A stretch of DNA of 64,000 nucleotides from Azospirillum brasilense. Its GTDB lineage: Bacteria; Pseudomonadota; Alphaproteobacteria; Azospirillales; Azospirillaceae. Positions 36,388-45,113 of the stretch are shown one piece after another. Position 1 is the first letter of the stretch, and each line of letters opens with the position of its first letter. The notes beneath the pieces were generated by a model. It saw only the letters and a program-made list of their open reading frames with translations, did no database searches and was not told where the DNA came from. The DNA lies in NCBI RefSeq assembly GCF_007827815.1, contig NZ_VITH01000002.1:1-64000 (forward strand). The letters are read 5' to 3'. The position numbers were made by a program, and so were the translations under genes.

Positions 36388-37698
36388 ATGCCGCTCGCTG
36401 AGTCGCTCGCCGATCCGGTTCTCGACCGGCTGAAGGGTCTGCACCCCAAGGTCATCGACCTGTCGCTGGACCGCGTGCACCGGCTGCTCGCCGCGCTGGG
36501 CCATCCGGAGCGGCGCCTGCCGCCGGTGGTCCATGTGGCGGGCACCAACGGCAAGGGCTCCACGCTCGCCTTCCTGCGGGCCATGCTGGAGGCCGCGGGG
36601 CTGCGGGTGCATGTCTACACCTCGCCCCACCTCGTGCGCTTCCACGAGCGCATCCGGCTGGCCGGCACGCTGATCGACGACGACCGGCTGGCCGCCCTGC
36701 TGGAGGAGTGCGAGGTCGCCAACGGCGGCGGACCCATCACCTTCTTCGAGGTGACGACGGTCGCCGCCCTCCTCGCCTTCGCGCGGGAGCCGGCGGACGT
36801 GGTGCTTCTGGAAACCGGGCTGGGCGGGCGGCTGGACGCCACCAACGTGGTGGACCGCCCGGCGGTCACCGCGATCACGCGCATCTCCTACGACCACCGC
36901 CAGTTCCTCGGCGACACGCTGGAGGCCATCGCGGGCGAGAAGGCCGGCATCTTCAAGCCGGGCGTTCCCGCCGTGATCTATCCGCAGCCCGCGGAGGAGG
37001 CCGCCCGCACCCTGGCCATCCGGGCCGAGACGGTGGGCGCACCGGTTTCCGGCTGGTCGGTCACCCCGACCGAGGGTGGTTTCCGCTTCGAGAGCGACCG
37101 CCGTCGCATCGATTTGCCGCTGCCGGGGCTGGCCGGGGCGCACCAGATCGTCAACGCCGGGGTGGCACTGGCCTGCCTGGACCATCTGCCGGTCGCGGTG
37201 GCCGAGGCGGTCGACGACGCGGCGGTGCGCCGCGGCCTCGCCGCCGTGGAGTGGCCGGCCCGTCTGCAGCGGCTGACCCGCGGCCCGCTGGCCGACGGGC
37301 TGCCCGCCGGCTGGGAGCTGTGGCTGGACGGCGGCCACAACGATTCCGCGGGCGAGGTGCTGGCCGTCCAGGCCGCGCGCTGGGCGGAGGGGGAGCCGGA
37401 ACGGCCGCTGCTGCTGGTCTATGGGATGCTGGCGAGCAAGGAGCCGCGGGAATTCCTGGGTCCGCTGGCGCCCTTCGTCACCGCCGCCCGCACCGTCGCC
37501 ATCCCCGGAGAGGAGGCGTCGCTGACGGCCGAGGACACCGCCGCAGCCACCCGCGCCTGTGGCATCGCCGACAGCGCGGCGGCGGCGGACGCGGGCAGCG
37601 CCCTGGAGGATCTGGCGGGGCGGGTCACGGGTCCGGCCCGCGTGCTGATCTGCGGCTCGCTCTATCTGGCCGGCACGGTCCTGGCGGAGAACGGCTGA
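36388..37698 (+). CDS. folC: Bifunctional folylpolyglutamate synthase / dihydrofolate synthase
   Basis: A 436-residue Mur-ligase-like enzyme that adds glutamate to dihydropteroate and folates. The P-loop VAGTNGKGSTLAF is at about residue 51. The SPHLVRFHERIR omega-loop region, the ETGLGGRLDATN segment and the C-terminal WLDGGHNDSAG motif are all present. It starts seven bases after accD, which indicates co-transcription. Confidence 0.97.
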   Translation: MPLAESLADPVLDRLKGLHPKVIDLSLDRVHRLLAALGHPERRLPPVVHVAGTNGKGSTLAFLRAMLEAAGLRVHVYTSPHLVRFHERIRLAGTLIDDDRLAALLEECEVANGGGPITFFEVTTVAALLAFAREPADVVLLETGLGGRLDATNVVDRPAVTAITRISYDHRQFLGDTLEAIAGEKAGIFKPGVPAVIYPQPAEEAARTLAIRAETVGAPVSGWSVTPTEGGFRFESDRRRIDLPLPGLAGAHQIVNAGVALACLDHLPVAVAEAVDDAAVRRGLAAVEWPARLQRLTRGPLADGLPAGWELWLDGGHNDSAGEVLAVQAARWAEGEPERPLLLVYGMLASKEPREFLGPLAPFVTAARTVAIPGEEASLTAEDTAAATRACGIADSAAAADAGSALEDLAGRVTGPARVLICGSLYLAGTVLAENG

Positions 37699-37718
37699 AC
37701 CACGGTCGAGCGGGGGCG

Positions 37719-39524
37719 TCAGCGCCCCTGCTTGCCGTCCAGCTCCAGCATGTTGCGCAGCGCGGCGAGGGTCTTGCCGAGCGTGCCCGAATCGTCCTTG
37801 GCCGCCTTCTTCCCGGACTCGTTGCTTTCGGTCCGTTTGCCGGCGCCGGGCCTGGGCTTTTCCGGGGCGGGCTTTTCCGAAGCGGGCTTTTCCGGCTTGA
37901 CTTTTTCCAATTCGGCCGCCGGGACCGGCGGGACGAGGTCCAAAGGCTCGTCGTCCTCGTCGTCGTCCGGGGCCCTTTGCGGCGCGGGGCGCGGCAACGG
38001 CTTGAAGCCGGGCAGGGCGCTCGCCTCGGGGCGGGTGGGCGCGTCGCTTTTCCAGGCCGGGGTGGGCGGCTCGTCGAGATCGTTCTCCGCCTCGACGAGC
38101 GCGCGCAGGGCGCGCAACGCCTCCTCCATGTCCTGTTCCTGGGCGGATTTGCGCGGCACCGGGGCGCCGTCCTTGTCCGGAGCGTCGTCCGTGCCGGCGC
38201 GGTTCCAGAAGGCATCGTCGGCGCCAGCGTGCCGATCCGCCGCTTCGTCGTCCTCGGGGCCGTTGTCCTCAAGGTTGTCGTCGGCGTCCGCATCGCTGTC
38301 GAGGTCGTCGGCGGGCTTGCGCGACCGGCCGAACAGCGGGGTCACGACGCCGCCGTCCCGGTCGTCGCCGTCCTCATCCTCGTCGCGGTCGGCGGCGGCC
38401 TTCTGCACCATGCTGCGCAGGGCGGCGATGGTGCGGTCCAGCGGTTCGCTGCCGACGGACGCGGGGTCGCGCTCCCGAACGCGCTCCCACGGGGGAGGAG
38501 CCTTGTCGGGGTCGCGGATGGCGAAGCCCAGGATGTCGTCGTTGGACGGCTCCGCCCCGTCGTCTCCGTCCTGTTCGCCTCCGTCCAGTTCGTCCCTGCC
38601 CAATTCGTCGGGTTCGTCGTAGCGGGATTCGACGGCGTCCTTGAGCGAAAAGGCGGGGATCATGGCTGGGGCAGGGGGCGGGACCGGCGGGACTGGCGGT
38701 TCCTCCGCGCGGGCGCCGTCGCCGCGGCCGTCCAGGATGCTGCGGAGCGCCGCGATGGTGCGGTCGAAGGAGCGGGAGGCGTCGTCGTCGGGGTCGTCCG
38801 CGGCAACCGGCTGGCTCACCCGGGGGGCCGGGGCCGGAGGCGCAGGTTCGACCCGATTGTCCTCGTCGTCTCCGCCCTCGTCCCTGCCCCCGTCCCTGCT
38901 CTCGTCCGCATCCCGGTCCGCGAGCGTCCAGCGGCGCGCACCCCAGTCCTCGTCGTCGTCCCACGCGGCCTCGTCGGCCGCGCCGTCGTCATCGTCGTGG
39001 TGGCCGTCCTCGTCGTGGCCGGCGAGATCGGCGAGCGACACCGGCTCCCACAGCGGGCGGCGGCCCGACTCCGGGGCGGCATCACCGTCCGCGGCCAGCC
39101 GCTCCAACTCCAACTCCAACGCCAGGTCCGGATCCAGCGCAGCGACGGGCCGGGCCGTGGCGGGCAGAGGGGCGGCCGGCACGGGGGCGGCGTCCTCCTC
39201 CGGCCCGTCCATCGCGTCGCCACGGCCCCGCATCGCGTCGAGCAGCCCTTGCAGGGCGGCCAAAGGGGCGGCGAAGGACGGGGCGTCCTCCTGCGAGGAC
39301 GTCGCCGTCACGGGCGTCGAGAAGGGCGGGGGCGCCGGGCGGCTTTCGGTGTCGCGGGAGTTGCAGCGCGAGCAGCGGTAATGGGGGGCGATGGACAGGA
39401 CCGGATAATTGGGGCCGAAGCGCCGGTTCATGTCCGCGCGCGGCAGCACGCCCTCGTGGCCGCAGGCGCGGCAGCGGACGTGCACATCGACCTCGATGTC
39501 GCGCAGGTAAAGCATGCGTGCCAT
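37719..39524 (-). CDS. Zinc-ribbon protein with acidic disordered tail and repeated helical motif
   Basis: A 601-residue protein I do not recognise. Residues 1-60 form a likely zinc ribbon with Cys18, Cys21, Cys51 and Cys54. The rest is strongly acidic and proline-rich, and predicted disordered by eye. It is punctuated by five copies of a short amphipathic motif: 87-98 (PLAALQGLLDAM), 253-264 (FDRTIAALRSIL), 362-373 (LDRTIAALRSMV), 466-477 (MEEALRALRALV) and 582-593 (LGKTLAALRNML). A Lys/Pro/Glu stretch (KPEKPASEKPAPEKP) is near the end. No signal peptide or membrane helix. It is convergent with folC and divergent from tRNA-Arg. Confidence 0.85.
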   Translation of the reverse strand: MARMLYLRDIEVDVHVRCRACGHEGVLPRADMNRRFGPNYPVLSIAPHYRCSRCNSRDTESRPAPPPFSTPVTATSSQEDAPSFAAPLAALQGLLDAMRGRGDAMDGPEEDAAPVPAAPLPATARPVAALDPDLALELELERLAADGDAAPESGRRPLWEPVSLADLAGHDEDGHHDDDDGAADEAAWDDDEDWGARRWTLADRDADESRDGGRDEGGDDEDNRVEPAPPAPAPRVSQPVAADDPDDDASRSFDRTIAALRSILDGRGDGARAEEPPVPPVPPPAPAMIPAFSLKDAVESRYDEPDELGRDELDGGEQDGDDGAEPSNDDILGFAIRDPDKAPPPWERVRERDPASVGSEPLDRTIAALRSMVQKAAADRDEDEDGDDRDGGVVTPLFGRSRKPADDLDSDADADDNLEDNGPEDDEAADRHAGADDAFWNRAGTDDAPDKDGAPVPRKSAQEQDMEEALRALRALVEAENDLDEPPTPAWKSDAPTRPEASALPGFKPLPRPAPQRAPDDDEDDEPLDLVPPVPAAELEKVKPEKPASEKPAPEKPRPGAGKRTESNESGKKAAKDDSGTLGKTLAALRNMLELDGKQGR

Positions 39525-39718
39525 GGGCGCAGTATACGCAGCGGCGGGCCCATGCCCAGCGGATTCGCCGGCCGCCCCGCGCGCCGCGCCGGGTTCGGCG
39601 GTGATCTTTTCGGCATGCCGCCCCGGCGTGCGGCCGGAGAAGGCCCGGGGACGGTCCGGAGACGGCCCGGAGACGGATGGTTGGCAAGTCGTGGCGGAGC
39701 CGCTATGTTCAGCGCCGT

Positions 39719-39795
39719 GGCCCCGTAGCTCATCTGGATAGAGCGACGGTTTCCTAAACCGTAGGCAGCTGGTTCGAGTCCAGCCGGGGTCACCA
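39719..39795 (+). tRNA. tRNA-Arg (CCT)
   Basis: A 77-nt cloverleaf with acceptor stem GGCCCCG/CGGGGTC, anticodon stem ACGGT/ACCGT and loop TTCCTAA, giving anticodon CCT for AGG. The T-stem is GCTGG/CCAGC and CCA is encoded. I see no duplicated 3' end nearby that would mark an integration site. Confidence 0.96.
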
Positions 39796-39854
39796 CCGCC
39801 TTCCGCGACCGGTTCCGCCGTCCGTCAACCGGCCCTCTGCCGAAGGGCTTCCCC

Positions 39855-40583
39855 ATGACCGCACCCCTGTTGCAGGACGCCGTTCTCGTCACCGGCGCGG
39901 GCCGCCGCGTCGGCTTGCATCTGGCCGAGCGGATGATGGCGCTGGGGCACCCGGTCATCGCCCATTACCGCACGTCCACCGACGATCTGGAACGGCTGCG
40001 CGCCGCCGGGGCGGTCTGCCTGCACGGCGATCTCGCCGATCCGGACGGCGGGCCGCGGCTGGCCGACGCCGTGCGGGGCGTGGCGGGCAGCCTGCGGGCG
40101 GTCGTCCACAACGCCTCGGCCTTCGAGGTGACGGCGGCGGACACCGCGGACGCGCTGCGGCAGCTCGACGTCTTCCACGCCGTGCATGTCCGCGCCCCCT
40201 TCGCGCTGAATCGCGAACTGGCGCCGCTGCTGGGCGCCTGCTCGGCGCGGCGGGCCGACATCGTCCACATCACCGACATCTACGCCGACAACCCCAACCC
40301 GGCCTTCGACGCCTATTGCGCCAGCAAGGCCGGGCTGCAGAACCTCGCGCTGTCCTTCGCCAAGCGGCTGGCGCCCAAGGTGAAGGTCAACGTCGTCCAG
40401 CCGGGGCCGATCCTGTTCAAGGAGTGGCACGGCCCGGAGGCGCGGGCGCGGGTGCTGTCAGAGACGCTGCTCGGCGAGGAGGGCGGGGTGGAGGCCATCG
40501 GCCTGGCGGTCGAGGCCATCCTCCAGAACCACTATCAGACCGGCGCCGTCGTCGCGGTGGACGGTGGCCGGCGTCTCGCCTAA
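39855..40583 (+). CDS. folM: Short-chain dehydrogenase, dihydromonapterin/dihydrofolate reductase-like (FolM-like)
   Basis: A 242-residue SDR enzyme. The cofactor motif VTGAGRRVGLHLA has the Arg-Arg typical of pteridine and FolM-type reductases. NASAF, and Tyr and Lys in YCASKAG, complete the active site. FolM reduces dihydromonapterin to the tetrahydro form, the likely cofactor for phenylalanine hydroxylase in some bacteria. folK overlaps it on the opposite strand and folE lies 3 kb away, which supports a pteridine role. A generic SDR remains possible. Confidence 0.78.
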   Translation: MTAPLLQDAVLVTGAGRRVGLHLAERMMALGHPVIAHYRTSTDDLERLRAAGAVCLHGDLADPDGGPRLADAVRGVAGSLRAVVHNASAFEVTAADTADALRQLDVFHAVHVRAPFALNRELAPLLGACSARRADIVHITDIYADNPNPAFDAYCASKAGLQNLALSFAKRLAPKVKVNVVQPGPILFKEWHGPEARARVLSETLLGEEGGVEAIGLAVEAILQNHYQTGAVVAVDGGRRLA

Positions 40584-41099
40584 CCGGGGCGAGCCGACGC
40601 TGCAGCCCGGCAGGGGGGTGGCGCACAGGTCGCCCTGCGGCGGCGGGACGGGCTTCCCGGTCAGCAGCGCGGCGATCTCCGCGAAGGGGGCGGCCAGATA
40701 GGGGTCCGGGCACAGGGCCGCCAGGCCGTCCGCCGGGAAGGAGCGGCCGACCCGTCCGATCAGGTCGATGTCGGCCGGCCGGTCGCGCGTCTTGCAGCCG
40801 GGGTGGTCGCGGTCGCGGCCCAGCGCCAGTTCGATCCCCACGCACAGCCCCTTGCAGCAGGCGGGGTCCAGCGCGCTCGGCACATAGGCGACGTAGTTGA
40901 CGAAGGGATGGGCGCTCGCCATGCCGACCGGCGCCGTCCGGTAGAAGCGGCTGAGCAGGACGCGGCCGAAGAGATCGGCCAGCCGGGCGGCGATCCGCGC
41001 CGCGTTCCGCTCCGGGTCCAGGTTCGTTCCGATTCCCAGGATGTGGCCGGTCAACGGCAGAGAGGCGGCGGGCATCGGAATCAGAGCGTCCATGGGCAT
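40458..41099 (-). CDS. folK: HPPK-like 2-amino-4-hydroxy-6-hydroxymethyldihydropteridine diphosphokinase
   Basis: A 213-residue HPPK-family protein, longer than the usual ~160. The N-terminal GIGTNLDPERNAARI, the FYRTAPVG segment and PADIDLIG match HPPK, which transfers pyrophosphate from ATP to the pterin in folate synthesis. The last ~41 residues are read antisense through the 3' end of folM, a convergent overlap of 126 bp. ATGs at 41099 and 41093 are both possible starts. The HPPK signature around CKTRDRPADIDL is close to but not identical with the consensus, so activity should be treated as likely rather than certain. Confidence 0.8.
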   Translation of the reverse strand: MPMDALIPMPAASLPLTGHILGIGTNLDPERNAARIAARLADLFGRVLLSRFYRTAPVGMASAHPFVNYVAYVPSALDPACCKGLCVGIELALGRDRDHPGCKTRDRPADIDLIGRVGRSFPADGLAALCPDPYLAAPFAEIAALLTGKPVPPPQGDLCATPLPGCSVGSPRLGETPATVHRDDGAGLIVVLEDGLDRQADGLHPALLAEQRL

Positions 41100-41150
41100 T
41101 CCATCAGGGGGCGTTCCATCAGGGGGCGTTCCATCGGGGGCGTTCCCTCG
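41097..41150. repeat. 15-bp tandem repeat at the 5' end of folK
   Basis: Three units of TTCCATCAGGGGGCG (15, 15 and 14 bp, the last with one deletion) and a partial fourth lie immediately upstream of the folK start codons. On the folK strand the units are in frame with the gene for two copies, so slippage could alter the leader. Confidence 0.8.
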
Positions 41151-41159
41151 GTCGGGATG

Positions 41160-41368
41160 TGCGTTGAAAATCTGTGAAATGCCGCAGGAAACGGTGGCGC
41201 CGGATCGTTACATGATGGTCATGAGCGCAGAGAAAAATGAACGAATTTTGATACACCTTTCCGTATGTAAAAATTGGGACGGTTTTTTTTACAGAATTTT
41301 CGTTGGAACGCTCGTGGAAAGCAATCATGATAAAGGTTGAAAGGCCGAATTGCCGACGGTTAGCCGAT
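41160..41368 (+). promoter_or_regulatory. AT-rich upstream region of the SUOX-like/kinase pair
   Basis: Composition falls to under 40% G+C between about 41200 and 41345, far below its surroundings. It includes GTAAAAA and TTTTTTTTAC tracts that could pair. It holds no convincing gene. It is the likely promoter region of the following two-gene operon, and perhaps a site for a nucleoid-binding protein. I cannot assign -35 or -10 boxes with confidence. Confidence 0.5.
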
Positions 41369-41878
41369 ATGGTGAATGGAATTGTTTGCCGTTTTGTCGC
41401 CCTGGCGTTGTTTGTACTTGCCAGCCCGGCTGGCGCCGGATCCCTGCCGGAGCCGACGGAAAAGCCGATCCTGGTCGTGTCGGGCCTGATCGGCACGACC
41501 AACCGCGACGGCATGGCGGTCTTCGACCGCCCCATGCTGGAGGCGCTCGGCATGGTGTCCTTCACCACCGCCACGCCCTGGTACAAGGAAAAGGTGACCT
41601 TCGAGGGCGTGCCGCTGGCCCGGCTGATGGAGCGTCTGGAGGCGCGCGGGGAAACGCTGACCGCGACGGCGCTGAACGACTACACCGGCGAAATCCCCAT
41701 GGACGACGTGCGGAACCGCAAGGTGATCCTGGCGCTGAAGCGCGACGGGGCCTACATGCCGGTCAGCGACAAGGGGCCGCTGTTCATCGTCTATGATTTC
41801 GACCATGATCCGGAAGCCAACCGGCAGAAGTATTTCGGACGCTCGGTCTGGCAGGTCGCCCGGTTGACCGTGAAGTGA
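41369..41878 (+). CDS. Secreted SUOX-fold-like (molybdopterin-binding-domain-like) protein
   Basis: About 169 residues from the ATG at 41369. A signal peptide ([15 protein letters not shown]) precedes a ~145-residue domain. The stretch [20 protein letters not shown] and the later YDFDHDP region resemble the small oxidoreductase molybdopterin-binding domain. The mature part has no cysteine, so the usual cofactor-ligating Cys is missing and a catalytic role is doubtful. Earlier ATGs at 41303 and 41327 are alternatives. The stop overlaps the GTG start of a sensor kinase, so it is probably the kinase's periplasmic partner. Confidence 0.72.
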   Translation: MVNGIVCRFVALALFVLASPAGAGSLPEPTEKPILVVSGLIGTTNRDGMAVFDRPMLEALGMVSFTTATPWYKEKVTFEGVPLARLMERLEARGETLTATALNDYTGEIPMDDVRNRKVILALKRDGAYMPVSDKGPLFIVYDFDHDPEANRQKYFGRSVWQVARLTVK

Positions 41879-43434
41879 AGGCACCCTCCGTGAGTTTGCC
41901 GACCGAGACCGCGCCGAACGGGAGCACGCGGCTGTCCCGCCTGCTGGGCTGGGCGTCGGAGGACCGCGCGCGCCGTCTCGGGCTCTGGCTGGCCATCCTG
42001 ACCGGCGGGTTCGGTCTGGCCGCCGCCTATCTGTCGCTGCTGGTGGTGAATTACGGCGAGGCGCTGCGCGGGGCCGCCCCCTACAACTTCGCCTGGGCCG
42101 CCGGCCAGACGGTGGGCGAGGTCACGCGGCTGGAGCAACGCATCCTGGCCAGCGCGCTTCCCGGCACCAACATCGACGCCGAGGAGGTCCAGCTCCGCCT
42201 GGACATCGTGCGCAACCGCATCGCCGTGCTGGGGCGGGGGCAGGCCTCCCTCTTCATGGACCGCTACCCGCAGCATCGCCGCACGGTGGCCCGGCTGGAG
42301 GAGGCGCTGGACCGGGTCGGCCTGATCCTGGCCGGGCCGCTGCCGCCGGCGGAGAAGGCGCTGGCCGCCCTGGCGGTGCTGGAGCCCGTCGACCGCGAGC
42401 TGAACGCCTTCGCCTCCGTCGCCTCGCAGTTCGGCGGGGAGCTGGTGGACGAGGGGCACGACCAACTCCTCCACCTGCACGGGCTGTTCTCCCTGCTGGC
42501 CGCCGGTCTGGCGGTGTGCGGCGTCCTGTTCATCACCGTGCTGCTGATCCAGAACCGGACCATCCGGCGGGCGCACGACCGGATGGAGGCGATGGCCGGC
42601 GCCCTGCAGACGGCCATCGGCCAGGCGGAGGAAGCCAGTCAGGCCAAGAGCCGCTTCCTGGCGACCATGAGCCACGAGCTGCGCACACCGCTGAACGCGA
42701 TCATCGGCTTCTCGGAGCTGATCCGCGACGACGGCGGTCTGCCGGGCGAGGGCCGGCCCCCCGGCGGCGCGCCGGACGGCGGGAAGGAAAGCAGCCGCCG
42801 GGAAAACACGCGCCGGGAGCACGCCCAGTATGCGGGCTACATCCTGGGCAGCGCCCGCCACATGCTGAGCCTGGTCATCGACATCCTGACGGTCGCCCAG
42901 ATGGAATCGGGCCATGCCAGCCTCACCTTCGAACCGGTGGACCTGCGCAAGGTGACGGGCACCGCCATCGCCACGGTGCTGGGCACCCAGGCCGGACGCG
43001 GCCGGACGATCCGGACGGCGTCGGAGGCGGTGTGGCCGGTGCTCGAGGCCGACGAGCGGGCGGTGCGGCAGATGCTGCTGAACCTGCTGTCCAACGCGGT
43101 GAAGTTCAGCTCCGCCCCGTCGGTGATCGAGGTGCAGGCGTGGCTGGACCCGCAGGGCGGCTTCGTCATCGCCGTGCAGGACCAGGGCATCGGCATGACG
43201 CCGGAGCAGATTGAAAAGGCGGCCCAGCCGTTCTATCAGGCGGAGGACGGTGCGACCCGCCGGTTCCAGGGATCGGGGCTGGGGCTCAGCATCGTGAAGA
43301 GCCTGATGGAGGCGCATGGCGGCCGGCTGTTGCTGGAAGGCGAGGCGGGGGCCGGTCTCCGGGCCTCGCTCCATTTCCCGGCGGAGAGGGTCGGCGGGCC
43401 GATGCCGCGTCCGGAGCCGGCCGGCCAGTTTTGA
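41875..43434 (+). CDS. Membrane sensor histidine kinase coupled to the SUOX-like protein
   Basis: A 519-residue kinase. Helices near 37-58 and 203-226 enclose a ~145-residue periplasmic region rich in helices. A coiled linker leads to the H-box [18 protein letters not shown] with His267. An unusual ~30-residue polar insert (Gly/Pro/Arg/Glu-rich, about 285-315) follows within the dimerisation domain. The ATPase domain is intact: [35 protein letters not shown] start overlaps the upstream gene by four bases. No response regulator is adjacent, and folE follows. Confidence 0.92.
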   Translation: MKAPSVSLPTETAPNGSTRLSRLLGWASEDRARRLGLWLAILTGGFGLAAAYLSLLVVNYGEALRGAAPYNFAWAAGQTVGEVTRLEQRILASALPGTNIDAEEVQLRLDIVRNRIAVLGRGQASLFMDRYPQHRRTVARLEEALDRVGLILAGPLPPAEKALAALAVLEPVDRELNAFASVASQFGGELVDEGHDQLLHLHGLFSLLAAGLAVCGVLFITVLLIQNRTIRRAHDRMEAMAGALQTAIGQAEEASQAKSRFLATMSHELRTPLNAIIGFSELIRDDGGLPGEGRPPGGAPDGGKESSRRENTRREHAQYAGYILGSARHMLSLVIDILTVAQMESGHASLTFEPVDLRKVTGTAIATVLGTQAGRGRTIRTASEAVWPVLEADERAVRQMLLNLLSNAVKFSSAPSVIEVQAWLDPQGGFVIAVQDQGIGMTPEQIEKAAQPFYQAEDGATRRFQGSGLGLSIVKSLMEAHGGRLLLEGEAGAGLRASLHFPAERVGGPMPRPEPAGQF

Positions 43435-43503
43435 CATCGGTCGTGGGATCAGCCGGCGTCAGTCTCGCCGGGTGTGTGAAGAAAAAGGAAGGGATCGGGT
43501 TTT

Positions 43504-44193
43504 ATGACGGTGCAGTCACATGTTCTCGCCCTCGTGCAGGAGGCGATGGAGGCGCGCCGGTCGAACGAGGCGCTCGACGCGCCGCTGGACGCCGCGGGCG
43601 AGGCCGCCATGATCGACGCCGCGGCGCGGAAGGTCGAAGAGCTGCTCGACGTGCTGCGGATCGACCACCGCAACGACCACAACACCCGCGACACGCCGCG
43701 CCGCGTCGCCAAGATGCTGGTGCGCGAGCTGCTGAAGGGCCGCTTCACGGCGCCGCCCGAACTGACCGAGTTCCGCAACGCCGAGGAATTCGACCATCTG
43801 ATCGTCACCGGCCCGATCGCCGTGCGCTCCACCTGCGCGCACCATCTGATGCCGATCTACGGCACCGCCTTCATCGGCATCCTGCCGGCCAAGGGCGGCA
43901 ACATCCTGGGCCTGTCCAAATACGACCGGATCGTCGACCATTTCGCCGCCCGCTTCCAGATCCAGGAGGAGCTGGTCAAGCAGATCGGCAACTTCATCGT
44001 CGAGGCGACCCGGCCCCGCGGTCTGGCCGTGCGGATCAGCGCCGTGCACATGTGCAAGACCCACCGCGGGGTGCGCGCCGGCCACGACAGCCGCATGGTC
44101 AACAGCTCCTTCCATGGCGAGCTGCTGGAGTCGCGCGCGCTGCGCGAGGAGTTCCTGATGGAATGCGCGACGCTTGAGCGTTCCGCCCGCTGA
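43504..44193 (+). CDS. folE: GTP cyclohydrolase I
   Basis: A 229-residue enzyme converting GTP to dihydroneopterin triphosphate, the entry to folate and tetrahydropterin synthesis. The zinc ligands are in STCAHHLMPI and MCKTHRGVR, and the catalytic region VRSTCAHH is intact. The N-terminal ~45 residues are the usual variable extension. The family is the Zn-dependent FolE type. Its start is 70 bases after the kinase stop. The end overlaps the next gene's possible TTG start. Confidence 0.96.
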   Translation: MTVQSHVLALVQEAMEARRSNEALDAPLDAAGEAAMIDAAARKVEELLDVLRIDHRNDHNTRDTPRRVAKMLVRELLKGRFTAPPELTEFRNAEEFDHLIVTGPIAVRSTCAHHLMPIYGTAFIGILPAKGGNILGLSKYDRIVDHFAARFQIQEELVKQIGNFIVEATRPRGLAVRISAVHMCKTHRGVRAGHDSRMVNSSFHGELLESRALREEFLMECATLERSAR

Positions 44194-45097
44194 GCGAACC
44201 GCCGCGCTCGCGGCCCGGCCCGCCCGGAGGGGCGCCGCGGGGCGGTCCGGCGTCGCGGGGGCGGCAGCCCTGATGGCGGCGTCGCTCGCCCTGGTGCTGA
44301 CCGCCGGGGCGCTGGCCCGCGAGCTGGGCGCCCGCTACGGCGCGGCGGAGGTGCTGTTCCTGCGTTTCCTGCTGTCGCTGCTGGTGGTCGCTCCGGCGGC
44401 TTTCGCGATGGCCGGGCGGCGCGCCCTGTCCGTCACCCGGCCCGGGGGGCACGCGGTGCGGGCGCTGAGCGGGGTCGGGGCGGCGCTGATCTTCTACGCG
44501 GCGACCCAGCATCTGCCCTTCGCCGATCTGGTCGCCCTGTCCTACGCGGCCCCGCTGTTCGTGGTGCTGCTCTCCGGTCCGGCCATCGGGGAGCGGGCGG
44601 GTGCTGCCTCCGCCGTCTGCGTCGCGCTGGGGATGGCCGGGGTCTTCCTGATCGCCCCGCCGACGCGGCTGGAGCCGTGGAGCCTCGCCATGCTCGCCAT
44701 GGCCTTGCTGAACGCGGTCTGCATCCTGGCGACCCGACGGACGGCCCAGGCCGACGGGCCGGCGGCCACCGGGCTGGTCTTCGTGCTGGCGGGGTGCCTG
44801 CTGACCGCCCCGGCGGCCCTGCTGACCGGTTTCCGGATGCCCGAAACCGCCGACCTGCCGGCCTTCCTGCTGCTGGGCGTCGCCGCGGGGGCGGCCATCC
44901 TGCTGAACGCCGCCGCCTTCCGCCGGGCGCCGGCGGCGGTGCTGGCGCCCATCGACTATCTGGGGATCGCCGCCTCGGCGGCCATCGGCTTCCTGTGGTG
45001 GGGCGAGAGCCCGTCGTCCGCGGTGCTGCTGGGCGGGGCGCTGATCGCCGCGGCCGGGCTGGGCACGCTGTGGGCCGGCGCGCGGCGGCCGGGCTGA
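44174..45097 (+). CDS. EamA/DMT-superfamily transporter
   Basis: Up to 307 residues with ten hydrophobic helices arranged as two EamA repeats (FLRFLLSLLVV in the first, LAPIDYLGIAASAAIGFLWWGE in the second). Such proteins export metabolites; the substrate is not predictable. No ATG is present near the start. The TTG at 44174 overlaps folE by 20 bases and the first ~30 residues are Arg/Ala-rich, so the true start may be a little further in. It is convergent with the metallophosphoesterase. Confidence 0.85.
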   Translation: MSVPPAERTAALAARPARRGAAGRSGVAGAAALMAASLALVLTAGALARELGARYGAAEVLFLRFLLSLLVVAPAAFAMAGRRALSVTRPGGHAVRALSGVGAALIFYAATQHLPFADLVALSYAAPLFVVLLSGPAIGERAGAASAVCVALGMAGVFLIAPPTRLEPWSLAMLAMALLNAVCILATRRTAQADGPAATGLVFVLAGCLLTAPAALLTGFRMPETADLPAFLLLGVAAGAAILLNAAAFRRAPAAVLAPIDYLGIAASAAIGFLWWGESPSSAVLLGGALIAAAGLGTLWAGARRPG

Positions 45098-45113
45098 CGC
45101 CCCCCTTCCGAGA

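Noticed and set aside
39719-39795. tRNA-Arg as an integration site of a genomic island
   Set aside because: No repeat of the tRNA 3' end, no integrase, and the flanking genes are ordinary in composition.
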